Source: Brachybacterium timonense (GTDB lineage: Bacteria > Actinomycetota > Actinomycetes > Actinomycetales > Dermabacteraceae). From it: 49,167 nt of DNA. Within the stretch, counting starts at the first letter, position 1; the number at the start of each line of letters is the position of its first letter. Under the pieces are notes generated by a model. That model saw only the letters and a program-made list of their open reading frames with translations, did no database searches and was not told where the DNA came from. The DNA is taken from NCBI RefSeq assembly GCF_900258505.1, contig NZ_LT984895.1:431138-480304 (forward strand), written 5' to 3'. Shown here piece by piece: positions 33,364-40,880 of the stretch. The translations under genes were made by a program, and so were the position numbers.

Positions 33364-34665
33364 TCAGGCCGACGGGTCGTCTGCTGGTGCGAGGCGGTTC
33401 AGGGCCAGCCCGGGCCCATCCGCGAGCAGCAGATGCCCGTCCTCGGCGCGGTACCCGCCGGCGGGCAGATCCGTTGCGAACCACAGCGCCGAGTCCAGGT
33501 CGATCATCGTCACTGCAGGATGCGCGGCCGCCAGGTGGGCGGCGGCGGTGATCGAGATCTTCGGCTCCATCATCGCGCCGACCATGCAGGTCACGCCCGC
33601 CTGTTGGGCGACGTTCGCCAGAGCCAGCGCCTCCTGAAGACCGCCGGTTTTGGCGAGTTTGATGTTCAACAGGTCGGCTGCCTGGGCGTCGACGATCCGT
33701 CGGGCATCCTCAGCGGTCCACACCGCCTCATCGGCCATGATCGGCGTGGTCACGGCGGCGCGCACGCGGGCAAGGCCCGCAAGGTCCGCGGCATCCACGG
33801 GCTGCTCGACGAGTTCCACGGGCAGGCCGTCCGCCTCGAAGCCCTGGATGATGCCGATCGCCTCATCCACACCCCAGCCCTGGTTCGCGTCCAGGCGCAG
33901 ACGCGCATCTGGTACGGCCTCGAGTACCGCAGCGAGCCGACGGCGATCCTCATCGGCATCGCGCCCGAGCTTGATCTTCAACGTCCGGTAGCCGTCGGCC
34001 CGCGCCTGCGCGGCATGCTGTGCCATGACCTCAGGCTCCTCGAGGGAGACCGTCATGTCGTTCAGCAGGCGAACAGGGGAGTGGAGTGCGGCCGACGGTG
34101 CGGGGGCGTCGACGGCCGACGGGGCACCGGCATCTGCCGCCGACGGGGCACTGGCTTCTGCCGCCGACGGGGCGCGGGTGCCCGCCACCGACGGGGCACC
34201 GGCATCTGCCGCCGATGGGACACATGTGCCTGCCGCCGGCGGGGCAGCTGCGTCCGTCCCCGACTGTGCGGGGACGAGCAGCTCGCGCAGTGGCTGCCCG
34301 GCCGAACGCGCCCAGGCGTCGTGCAGGGCGACGTCGGCGGCGGCCTTCGCGCTGGTCGCCCCGGGCAGGGCCGCCGCGATCCGGGCCGAGAGCTGCGTGA
34401 TCGTGCCCTCGGCGCCCTCGAGTGCCTCCCGGATCGGGCTGCGCAGCGCCGCCAGAATCGAGGCGGCGTCCTCCTCGGTGACCGCCACAGTCTCCGCTGC
34501 GGAGCCCTGACCGATCGTCCCGTCGGCCAGCTCGACCTCGGCCACCACGTACTCGACCGCCTCGGTTCGCCGCTTGGCAGTCACGAAAGGCCGCAGCAGC
34601 GGAGCACGATGCGCGTGGCAACGCACGGAGATCACCTGGAGGGTCTTCGGTTCTGTCATCGTCAT
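33364..34665 (-). CDS. Dipeptide (L-Ala-D/L-Glu) epimerase, enolase superfamily, with repeat insertion
   Basis: A 433-residue mandelate-racemase/muconate-lactonising enzyme, about 60 residues longer than usual. The capping domain begins LRPFVTAKRRTEAVEYVVAE. The barrel has LKIKLG (catalytic Lys of the KxK motif), RLRLDANQGW (metal Asp), ELVEQPVD (metal Glu), PIMADE (metal Asp/Glu) and INIKL-like LLNIKLAKTGG (second catalytic Lys). Residues ~134-196 are a Ala-Pro-Ser repeat between cap and barrel. It inverts L-Ala-D-Glu to L-Ala-L-Glu in murein recycling. It lies between a DUF819 transporter-like gene and the endopeptidase gene, all in one direction. Confidence 0.86.
   Translation of the reverse strand: MTMTEPKTLQVISVRCHAHRAPLLRPFVTAKRRTEAVEYVVAEVELADGTIGQGSAAETVAVTEEDAASILAALRSPIREALEGAEGTITQLSARIAAALPGATSAKAAADVALHDAWARSAGQPLRELLVPAQSGTDAAAPPAAGTCVPSAADAGAPSVAGTRAPSAAEASAPSAADAGAPSAVDAPAPSAALHSPVRLLNDMTVSLEEPEVMAQHAAQARADGYRTLKIKLGRDADEDRRRLAAVLEAVPDARLRLDANQGWGVDEAIGIIQGFEADGLPVELVEQPVDAADLAGLARVRAAVTTPIMADEAVWTAEDARRIVDAQAADLLNIKLAKTGGLQEALALANVAQQAGVTCMVGAMMEPKISITAAAHLAAAHPAVTMIDLDSALWFATDLPAGGYRAEDGHLLLADGPGLALNRLAPADDPSA
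34084..34227 (-). repeat. Six 24-nt tandem repeats in the epimerase gene
   Basis: Units encode TCVPSAAD, AGAPSVAG, TRAPSAAE, ASAPSAAD, AGAPSAVD and APAPSAAL (residues 147-194). They are in frame and near-identical in DNA (GCATCTGCCGCCGACGGGGC recurs on the plus strand). They form a flexible insert between the capping domain and the barrel. Confidence 0.85.
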
Positions 34666-34789
34666 AGCACGCTTCCTCTCGTGGTCGGGATCGGCACTGC
34701 ACCAGCCCGTGCACCGTCGTGCCGGCGCCGACCCCGGCGGGGCCTGTCAGACCGACGCAGTGTCACCGCAGTGCCGGCGCCTGCACTGG

Positions 34790-35941
34790 TCACAGTCCGG
34801 CCATCACCTGGGCGGCGGCCAGGCCGATCCAGGTGCCGGCCAGCGACCCGATCAGCGCCATCAGCACGCCCACGGGCACCAACTGGCGGTTATAGGCCGC
34901 CGCCACCACCGGGGCCGAGGCGATGCCACCGATGTTCGCGGTGGAGGCCACAGCGATGGAGAACAGCTCGGTCTTCGTGAGCTTCGCGTACACCAGCATG
35001 ATCGCGGCGTGCACGGCGAGCACCAGGAAACCGGCAATGAGGTAGATCGGCGCCTGGGTGAGGGCCGAGAAATCCGAGCCGGAGGCGATCTGGCCGATCA
35101 CGATGAACAGCATGAGCGTCGCGGCCTCAGAGGAGCCAGCGACCTTCGCCAGCGGCGTGTGGGCGGCGATCAGTCCCAGTGCAGACACGATGATGATCGT
35201 CCAGGCGGAGGCGTTGATGACGTCGCCGATCTCCGGCAGCTTGTCGCCGATCCACAGAGCCGCGGTGGAGACGAACACAGAGCCGAACAGGATGATCGCA
35301 AGCGACTGCACAGTGATCGGGGCTTTCTCGTCCTCGAGGGCGCCGGCGTGCTCGTCAAGGTAGGACGTGTCCGCCTTGGTCCACGTGTTGAAGCGGGGCG
35401 AGACCGCGACGGAGGCGAACATGACCATCAGCCACACCGAGTACACGATCGTGTCGGTGATCAGGGCGTAGCCGAAGATGTTCTCGGGCGCCTGCACGAT
35501 GTCCTGGACAGCGACCATGTTGGCGCTGCCGCCGGTCCAGGAGGCGAGCATCGCGCCGAACGCCTTCCAGGACTCCTCGTGCAAGGCGCCCTGGAACACG
35601 GCATAGACCGCGACAACGCCGACGGCCAGGGAGAGGGCGGTCACGAAGAAGGTCAGCAGCAGCTTCGGGCCGAGCTTGATGATCTTGCGCAGGTCGCAGC
35701 CGAACAGGAAGAGGAAGATCATGGCCGGCAGCGCCACATCCTTGACCGCTTTCACCGGTGCTCGGGTCGCGTCCTCCTGCCCGAACACCCCCAGCGAGTT
35801 CAGGGTCGCGCAGACCAGGTACATGAGCACCATGCCGGGCACGTATTTAAAGATGCGCCATCCGGTGGAGCGTTCAAGAACGATCAGGGTGCCAGCCAGG
35901 GCGAGGAGTACGCCGAGCATCAAGAGCCCGTCGGTGATCAC
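34790..35941 (-). CDS. DUF819-family membrane protein (YjcL-like)
   Basis: A 383-residue protein with about ten membrane helices, for example VALPAMIFLFLFGCDLRKII, LLLTFFVTALSLAVGVVAVY and LAIILFGSVFVSTAALWIG. Conserved DUF819 segments are ASWTGGSANMVAVQDIVQ and STANIGGIASAPVVAAAYNR, which look like paired substrate-binding loops. GTG 35941 has GGAGG five to six bases upstream. It opens the operon with the epimerase and endopeptidase, so uptake of murein di/tripeptides is a fair inference. Confidence 0.86.
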   Translation of the reverse strand: MITDGLLMLGVLLALAGTLIVLERSTGWRIFKYVPGMVLMYLVCATLNSLGVFGQEDATRAPVKAVKDVALPAMIFLFLFGCDLRKIIKLGPKLLLTFFVTALSLAVGVVAVYAVFQGALHEESWKAFGAMLASWTGGSANMVAVQDIVQAPENIFGYALITDTIVYSVWLMVMFASVAVSPRFNTWTKADTSYLDEHAGALEDEKAPITVQSLAIILFGSVFVSTAALWIGDKLPEIGDVINASAWTIIIVSALGLIAAHTPLAKVAGSSEAATLMLFIVIGQIASGSDFSALTQAPIYLIAGFLVLAVHAAIMLVYAKLTKTELFSIAVASTANIGGIASAPVVAAAYNRQLVPVGVLMALIGSLAGTWIGLAAAQVMAGL

Positions 35942-36089
35942 GGGGGACCTCCAGTGTCGTAGGAAGCCGTCGGGCCCATACCGGGGAGGACGGCCGACGA
36001 CGCGGGATGTGCACAGACCGTAGCGTGTGTGAGGCACGTCGGCGCAAGATGACCGCGAATCGTCGGCCCGACATTGGCATGATCTCCCC

Positions 36090-37298
36090 GTGCCTTCCGA
36101 GACCCCTGCCATGCGACCGGCCACGATCGGGCCCCTGCTTGCCCTGGCTGCGGTCGCCACGATGTCCCTGACGCTGCGCCCTGGTGCCACGTCGCCCGGC
36201 CCGCTCGTCGATCCGATCCTGGAGTTCTACGGCGTGGGGGAGAGCGCCGCCGGCGCACTCACCGCCCTGCCCGCATTGAGTTTCGGCGTGCTGGGCCTGC
36301 TCGCGGTGCCGATCGCGCGACGGGCTGGACTCACCGGCGCGATCGTCGGCTCGTATGTGCTCGTCATCGCGGGGCTCCTGCTTCGTCCGGCCACGCCTGG
36401 ATTCGGCCTGTTCCTGCTGCTCAGCGTGCTCGCACTGATGGGTCCGGCGCTCGCCAACGTGCTCGTGCCCGCGTGGATCAAGCAGCATGGCGGCTCCCGC
36501 ACCGTCGTGCTCATGACCCTGTACTCCACGCTTCTCGCCGTGGGCGGCGCCTCCGGGTCCGGCCTCGCTGTCCCGCTCATGGATGCGGCAGGTGGCTCGT
36601 GGCAGGACTCGCTGCGGTTCTGGGGGCTCGCCTCGGCGGTGCCACTGCTGGTGTGGGTTTTCGCGCTTGTTCGGGTGCGGCACGACTTCCCGGCATCGCC
36701 TCCGCGCGGTGAACTGCATGGCAGCCTCATGCGGTCACCAACGGCGCTCGCCATGATCGCCATGTTCGCCTTGCAGTCGATGAACGCCTACACCCAGTTC
36801 GGCCTGCTGCCCACGATTCTTGTAGCCGACGGCGTCAGTGCCCACACAGCGGGCTACGCCACCGCTGTGATCTCCTTGTGGGGCATCGTCGGCGGCCTGG
36901 TGATGCCGCTTCTGGTGGCGCGCTCCCGGCATCTGCCGTGGATCAGTGCAGGCCTGGGCCTGCTCACCGCCGCCGGGTACATCGGCCTGCTCGCCATGCC
37001 CGGCACGGTGCCGTTTTTCTGGGCCAGCGTGCTCGGCATCGGAGGTTTCTGCTTCCCGACGGTGATCGCCCTGATCCCCGGGCGCAGCCGCGATGCGCTG
37101 GTGACCGCCCGCCTGTCCGGGCTGGTCCAACCGGTCGGCTACCTGGGTGCAGGCACAGGATCGCTGCTCGCGGGGTGGCTCCTGGAAGCAGCGGGATCCA
37201 CGGCGATGCTGGTGATGATGGCGCTCAGCGGCGTGGCCTTGGCCGTCTGTGGGTCCCGCGCCTCCGCCCGACGCATGGTCGACGACGAGATCGCCTGA
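36090..37298 (+). CDS. MFS transporter of the CynX/NimT branch
   Basis: A 402-residue, 12-helix protein. It starts at GTG 36090. The opening TLRPGATSPGPLVDPILEFY is the CynX-type 'LRPxxTSxGPL' start, and GLLAVPIARRAGL is the first cytoplasmic loop. NLVPxW-like NVLVPAWIKQHGG and the symmetric SRDALVTARLSGLVQPVGYL also fit. Members export or import cyanate, nitroimidazoles or other small anions. It is divergent from the DUF819 operon. Confidence 0.85.
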   Translation: MPSETPAMRPATIGPLLALAAVATMSLTLRPGATSPGPLVDPILEFYGVGESAAGALTALPALSFGVLGLLAVPIARRAGLTGAIVGSYVLVIAGLLLRPATPGFGLFLLLSVLALMGPALANVLVPAWIKQHGGSRTVVLMTLYSTLLAVGGASGSGLAVPLMDAAGGSWQDSLRFWGLASAVPLLVWVFALVRVRHDFPASPPRGELHGSLMRSPTALAMIAMFALQSMNAYTQFGLLPTILVADGVSAHTAGYATAVISLWGIVGGLVMPLLVARSRHLPWISAGLGLLTAAGYIGLLAMPGTVPFFWASVLGIGGFCFPTVIALIPGRSRDALVTARLSGLVQPVGYLGAGTGSLLAGWLLEAAGSTAMLVMMALSGVALAVCGSRASARRMVDDEIA

Positions 37299-37466
37299 CC
37301 GATTCGGCCGACCCAGCTGGTGTGGGAAAGCCGCCGCCCTGGCTCAGCTGGAGCAGGCGCCTCGTGTGCCCGTGGCTCGAACATCGAGCACTGCCGGGTC
37401 GCAGACGATATACCCCAATGGGCGGAACGGTTGCGCCTCACATCGTCGTTGGTCGAGCAGGGCGCC

Positions 37467-37762
37467 TTAGGGATCGTCGGGGAGATCGATAGGAGAGCAC
37501 CGGTCGTAGGCTCCGCGCGCGAACCACGCGCCTGCCCCCGCGGCGCGCAGTGGACATAGCCAGTTCACGGAGTGGGCTTCGCACCATGCCATTACCTCCG
37601 GCAGTGTCAGCCCGATTGAGTCCACGACTGGGCGAGCTCGTCGGGAAAGCAGGTCGGGAGCGCCCGGCGGGGAGTAGATGTCGATGCAGAAGATGCGGCC
37701 ATAGACTCGAATTTCGCCGCGCAGGCCCTGGAGAAGTGTTCTTTCTGGGATTCCTGGTGCTC
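37467..37762 (-). pseudogene. C-terminal fragment of an unknown protein, no start
   Basis: The minus strand is open between stops at 37763 and 37467 and encodes GIPERTLLQGLRGEIRVYGR, IFCIDIYSPPGAPDLLSRRA and DSIGLTLPEVMAWCEAHSVN, WLCPLRAAGAGAWFARGAYD. Residue use is protein-like (Cys, Trp, hydrophobic periodicity), but no start codon with a ribosome site is found. It lies at the tail of the toxin locus and could be an old toxin-tip or immunity gene. Confidence 0.45.
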
Positions 37763-37882
37763 ACGCAACCGCTTCCGCGATGTCATTATCTTATGGTAGC
37801 GGCCTTCTTCGCCGCCCCCGTTGCACTGATTCCATTACTCTCACGCAGCGAGGATCACTTGAGCGGAACAGCGAACAAGCTC

Positions 37883-38191
37883 CTACGGCTCGAAGAATTC
37901 CGAAACGATCCTGGAGACAGCCTCCTCCCCGAGGACGTCAACCGCCAACTCCAGCCTGTAACGCCCCCAAAATGCGCGAAAGTCTGAAACGAATAAGATT
38001 CGATCACCAACGTCCACGCCAGGCACGGGCCGTCTCTTGCCGACCGCACTCTCATTAGCCCAGCTTGCAAGCAGGGTGGCGTCAGTGTGGGGCGAGAAGT
38101 GCCAAAACCGCAACCCACCGATAGACAGATGCTCCAGACCCATTGGGGGGACGGACTCCGAATCGAATCTGAGTTCAGAGTTCAAAGCCAT
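37883..38191 (-). CDS. Small protein, immunity-like, unknown
   Basis: A 102-residue protein from ATG 38191: ALNSELRFDSESVPPMGLEH, LSIGGLRFWHFSPHTDATLL, then GVDVGDRILFVSDFRAFWGR and AVSRIVSEFFEP. It is acidic, compact and lies downstream of the rhs locus on the same strand, in less GC-rich DNA. Orphan immunity genes commonly occupy this position. I do not recognise a family and no partner toxin is adjacent. Confidence 0.5.
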   Translation of the reverse strand: MALNSELRFDSESVPPMGLEHLSIGGLRFWHFSPHTDATLLASWANESAVGKRRPVPGVDVGDRILFVSDFRAFWGRYRLELAVDVLGEEAVSRIVSEFFEP

Positions 38192-38316
38192 GGCGCCCAC
38201 TTTCGTGGTTTGGAGTGCCTAATGTGCAAATTCCTGTGCTGGTGGTGTCCCCGCTGATTGATTTCCAGATTCGAACTATATCAGGGGTTCAGAGTCGAGT
38301 GTGTGGTGAGGCGTCA

Positions 38317-39417
38317 GTGGTGTCAAGTCGTTGAAGCAACATGGGGCTCGCCAGCGAGTAGTCGAGCGAGTGCCTTGGTGGGGGTGGGTAGCTGAGCTGT
38401 CGGCGGGGTCGGTTGTTGATCTCCTCGGAGATGGTGGTGAGGTATGGCTGATGGTCCGGGATCACGGTGTCCTTGGGCAGGTACTCGCGGTAGAGCCCCT
38501 TGGTGTTCTCGTTGCTGGGCCGCTGCCAGGGCGAGTGGGGGTCGGCGAAGTAGACCGGCATGCTCGTGGCCAGGGAGACCTTCGCGTGCTGGGCCATCTC
38601 GCTGCCCTGGTCCCACGCCAGTGACGCCTTCATCATCTGGGGTAGAGCGTTGACGTGCTCGATGACCGCATCCGCGGTGGGCTTGGCCTGCTTTGAGGGC
38701 AGGGCCAGCAGTCCGGTGAAGCCGCCATTCGCTCCACCAGCGTCGCCGCGCACGAGGCGCCATTCTTCCTGATGATCGGGTCTCCCTCCCAGTGCCCCGG
38801 CACCCGGCGCTCGGCGGCGTCCTGGCTCCGTTCACTCAGGGGCACCATCCCCACGATCGCACCGCCCCGGGACCGACCGGTGGTGCGGGGTAGGCGCTTG
38901 GTGCGCTTGGACTGCAGGAAGATCCCGCGCCGTGCGAGCTCCGGCGGGGCATCACGTCGATGTACTGGTAGATCGCCTCAGCGGACACTGTGCGGCCCCG
39001 GGCATCGGGAGAGTTCGGCATGCGTTCAACGGTCGGGTCTGCAGCTTCCAGGCGCAAGCGGCCCGCGATCTCCTTCGGCGTCCACGACGCAGCCAGGTCC
39101 GCCTCCACCCTCGCCTGCAGCACCGGATCGCCCGCGACCTTCCGTTGCTGCGGGCGAGCCCGGCGACGCTGTGCGGCAACGTCCGCGGTCACGGCCTGGT
39201 AGCCGCGTGTCTTCGTTGAGTTCCGGCGGAGTTCCCTGGAGATCACTAACGGGCAGCGCCCCAGGTGACGAGCAATCCTCCGCACGGACCATCCCGCCTT
39301 CGACGCCGTCGAGATCTCCGACTTGTCACTGAAAGACAACCCCAATCGCGACATCCGCACACTCCACCGATCAGACCCCCGCCAACCGGGAGTGTTGCTT
39401 CGACGCTATGACACCAC
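38317..39417 (-). mobile_element. IS30-family element with frameshifted transposase
   Basis: Terminal repeats are at 38317-38340 and 39394-39417 (GTTGCTTCGACGCTATGACA and outward). The transposase is broken into three frames: 38836-39360 (GLSFSDKSEISTASKAGWSV, RRIARHLGRCPLVISRELRR), 38633-38854 (RRVPGHWEGDPI) and 38289-38753 (SLAWDQGSEMAQHAKVSLAT; VYFADPHSPWQRPSNENTKG). At least two frameshifts separate the helix-turn-helix from the DDE domain. It ends four bases from the stop of an immunity-like gene (39422). Confidence 0.82.
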
Positions 39418-39421
39418 CACC

Positions 39422-39847
39422 TCACTTCCTGTTTGAATATATAAACTCGACTACGGGCAAGGTGGCGCCATCCCGGCAGTATATTACAGGCCGAATCCGC
39501 CTTGATCGAAAAAAACGGCGACGTACTGGCTCTAGGCGTATTCGATCGTCCGCAATCGATTGCGCCAGTACGATAATCTTGGATCGATACTTCCGCAGAT
39601 TTAACTCCATTGATGATATGTGTGTCATATCAATGATGACTTCGTCTGCTATTCCATCGCGCACCGTCATGGTCACGCCACTGCCGGAGCAGCGGGCGAC
39701 GACAGGGAGTGCCGAGTCGACATCTTGAACTTCGTCGAATCCGAAATGACTCACCAGGTATTGTATGAGGCTGAAATACTCTGGCCAGGCTACAGTCGCA
39801 TCGCGACCATTATCTTCGACGGGAGGATCTTTTTCCATAGGGTCCAT
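39422..39847 (-). CDS. Immunity-protein candidate for the orphan toxin tip
   Basis: Up to 141 residues (Met at 39847 or 39838). It is acidic and mixed alpha/beta: EYFSLIQYLVSHFGFDEVQD, ALPVVARCSGSGVTMTVRDG and IADEVIIDMTHISSMELNLR. Its start overlaps the end of the toxin-tip frame (39810), the usual toxin-then-immunity order. The IS30 end lies four bases after its stop. I do not recognise its Pfam family. Confidence 0.6.
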   Translation of the reverse strand: MDPMEKDPPVEDNGRDATVAWPEYFSLIQYLVSHFGFDEVQDVDSALPVVARCSGSGVTMTVRDGIADEVIIDMTHISSMELNLRKYRSKIIVLAQSIADDRIRLEPVRRRFFRSRRIRPVIYCRDGATLPVVEFIYSNRK

Positions 39848-40094
39848 TCCACTTCAATCCGCTTCGATACGTCACAAGCTTGCGATTCCGATAGGCGCCT
39901 CTAAAGACTATCCCCTCTTTCTTCCGGCCATTGGGCCACCCAATACGGAACTTACCCTTGTTGAGCTTCGCATGATATCCGAAAAGTCGACTGTTGACGC
40001 CGATCCCCTTCATCTTGGCCTGCTTGGCCACGGCGCCGCGTACAACTTTCCCGATGAGCCGCCCAGACTTGGCTGCTTTGGGATGAGCCTTCAA
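39810..40094 (-). CDS. Orphan polymorphic-toxin C-terminal tip
   Basis: A 94-residue strongly basic segment: RLIGKVVRGAVAKQAKMKGI, NSRLFGYHAKLNKGKFRIGW, PNGRKKEGIVFRGAYRNRKL and a closing GPYGKRSSRRR. It starts at TTG only, just after an in-frame TGA, with no ribosome site, so it is a promoterless cassette of the kind displaced from the 3' end of an rhs gene. 'KFRIGW...VFRG' recalls many RHS and filamentous-haemagglutinin tips. The active-site chemistry cannot be named. The overlapping downstream frame is its likely antidote. Confidence 0.62.
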   Translation of the reverse strand: MKAHPKAAKSGRLIGKVVRGAVAKQAKMKGIGVNSRLFGYHAKLNKGKFRIGWPNGRKKEGIVFRGAYRNRKLVTYRSGLKWNGPYGKRSSRRR

Positions 40095-40158
40095 AGTGCC
40101 TCACGCGAATGCCCTTCATCTCCGTCTAGCAAATTACCTACGCCTATTCCTCGTTGCC

Positions 40159-40261
40159 TCATCCCGCCATGCCTTCTGCCTGGATGAGGCCGATGGTCTC
40201 GTAGTAGCCCAACGTGGTCGCGGGCACCCCCCGACCGGGCTGTGACCTCGGAAAGTCGCAC
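40159..40261 (-). pseudogene. MerR-family regulator, N-terminal remnant
   Basis: GTG 40261 reads VRLSEVTARSGVPATTLGYY, ETIGLIQAEG and stops at 40159 after MAG. This is the DNA-binding start of a heavy-metal MerR regulator ('RLSEVARRSGVPATTLRYYE'), with G in place of the usual R. Everything after ~30 residues is missing. Its operator/promoter is intact at 40271-40300. Confidence 0.75.
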
Positions 40262-40270
40262 CACCGCAGG

Positions 40271-40300
40271 CTAGACCTTCCAGTCGACTCGAGGGTCTAG
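40271..40300. promoter_or_regulatory. MerR-type operator, 30-bp dyad
   Basis: CTAGACC at 40271 and GGTCTAG ending at 40300 enclose an inner dyad CCAGT-CG-ACTCG, with two mismatches in all. On the minus strand TAGACC and TAGCCT are 20 bases apart, the long spacer typical of MerR promoters, and the remnant's GTG follows six bases later. Confidence 0.65.
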
Positions 40301-40435
40301 CGTTGCGACTGTGACTTATGTGATAGCCCACCCCGCTTCGGCGTGAACGACCGTGTCACTCGGAAGCTCCCTGGTTCTGCTAGCAGCACCTCAATCAAGA
40401 GCATAATCATCACACCCTGCACTGCAAGGAACCAC

Positions 40436-40864
40436 TTATCCCAAGCTGCTGCTGGCGACAATCCACCGCGTATTTCCGCGTGAAAAGTTTACGAAGTCCC
40501 CCCTCGAGATTGGCACATGCAGTTTGTATCCTAGGAGCGTTCGGGTAATAGTAGCGCATCCAGTGCTATACGCGAGAGCAAGTTCCGCCAGCGGTCGATA
40601 AACCGACTCTTGAACTCTAGGAAACTCATCAATGGCATCCTGCCACCTCCATTGCCAAGCATCCGCAAGCGTCACCTCGAATGATGTACCGTCGGTTACG
40701 GCACTTAGGATCCGTGTCGATCCGTCGATGCTGGAGATGTCGAGCTTAACCGCGTCATCCCCTGACTGCTCAACGCTACCGAGTGCTCGTTCGTTGAGTA
40801 CCCTCGTTACTCCTTCGAGGAGGGCCGCGGAGAACTCGCTCCACGATTCGTCATTGCGATCCAT
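40436..40864 (-). CDS. Immunity-protein candidate for the RHS toxin
   Basis: A 142-residue protein from ATG 40864, 16 bases after the rhs stop on the same strand. It reads MDRNDESWSEFSAALLEGVT, GSVEQSGDDAVKLDISSIDG, TSFEVTLADAWQWRWQDAID and GYKLHVPISRGDFVNFSRGN. It is acidic in its first half. Position and size are those of rhs immunity genes. It does not match the other immunity candidate by eye. Confidence 0.66.
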   Translation of the reverse strand: MDRNDESWSEFSAALLEGVTRVLNERALGSVEQSGDDAVKLDISSIDGSTRILSAVTDGTSFEVTLADAWQWRWQDAIDEFPRVQESVYRPLAELALAYSTGCATITRTLLGYKLHVPISRGDFVNFSRGNTRWIVASSSLG

Positions 40865-40880
40865 TGCGGCTCCAGCCTCC

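Noticed and set aside
37330..37430. tRNA-like string (GGCTCAGCTGGAGCAGGCGC)
   Set aside because: It resembles a D-arm, but no acceptor stem, anticodon arm or proper T-loop could be built around it.
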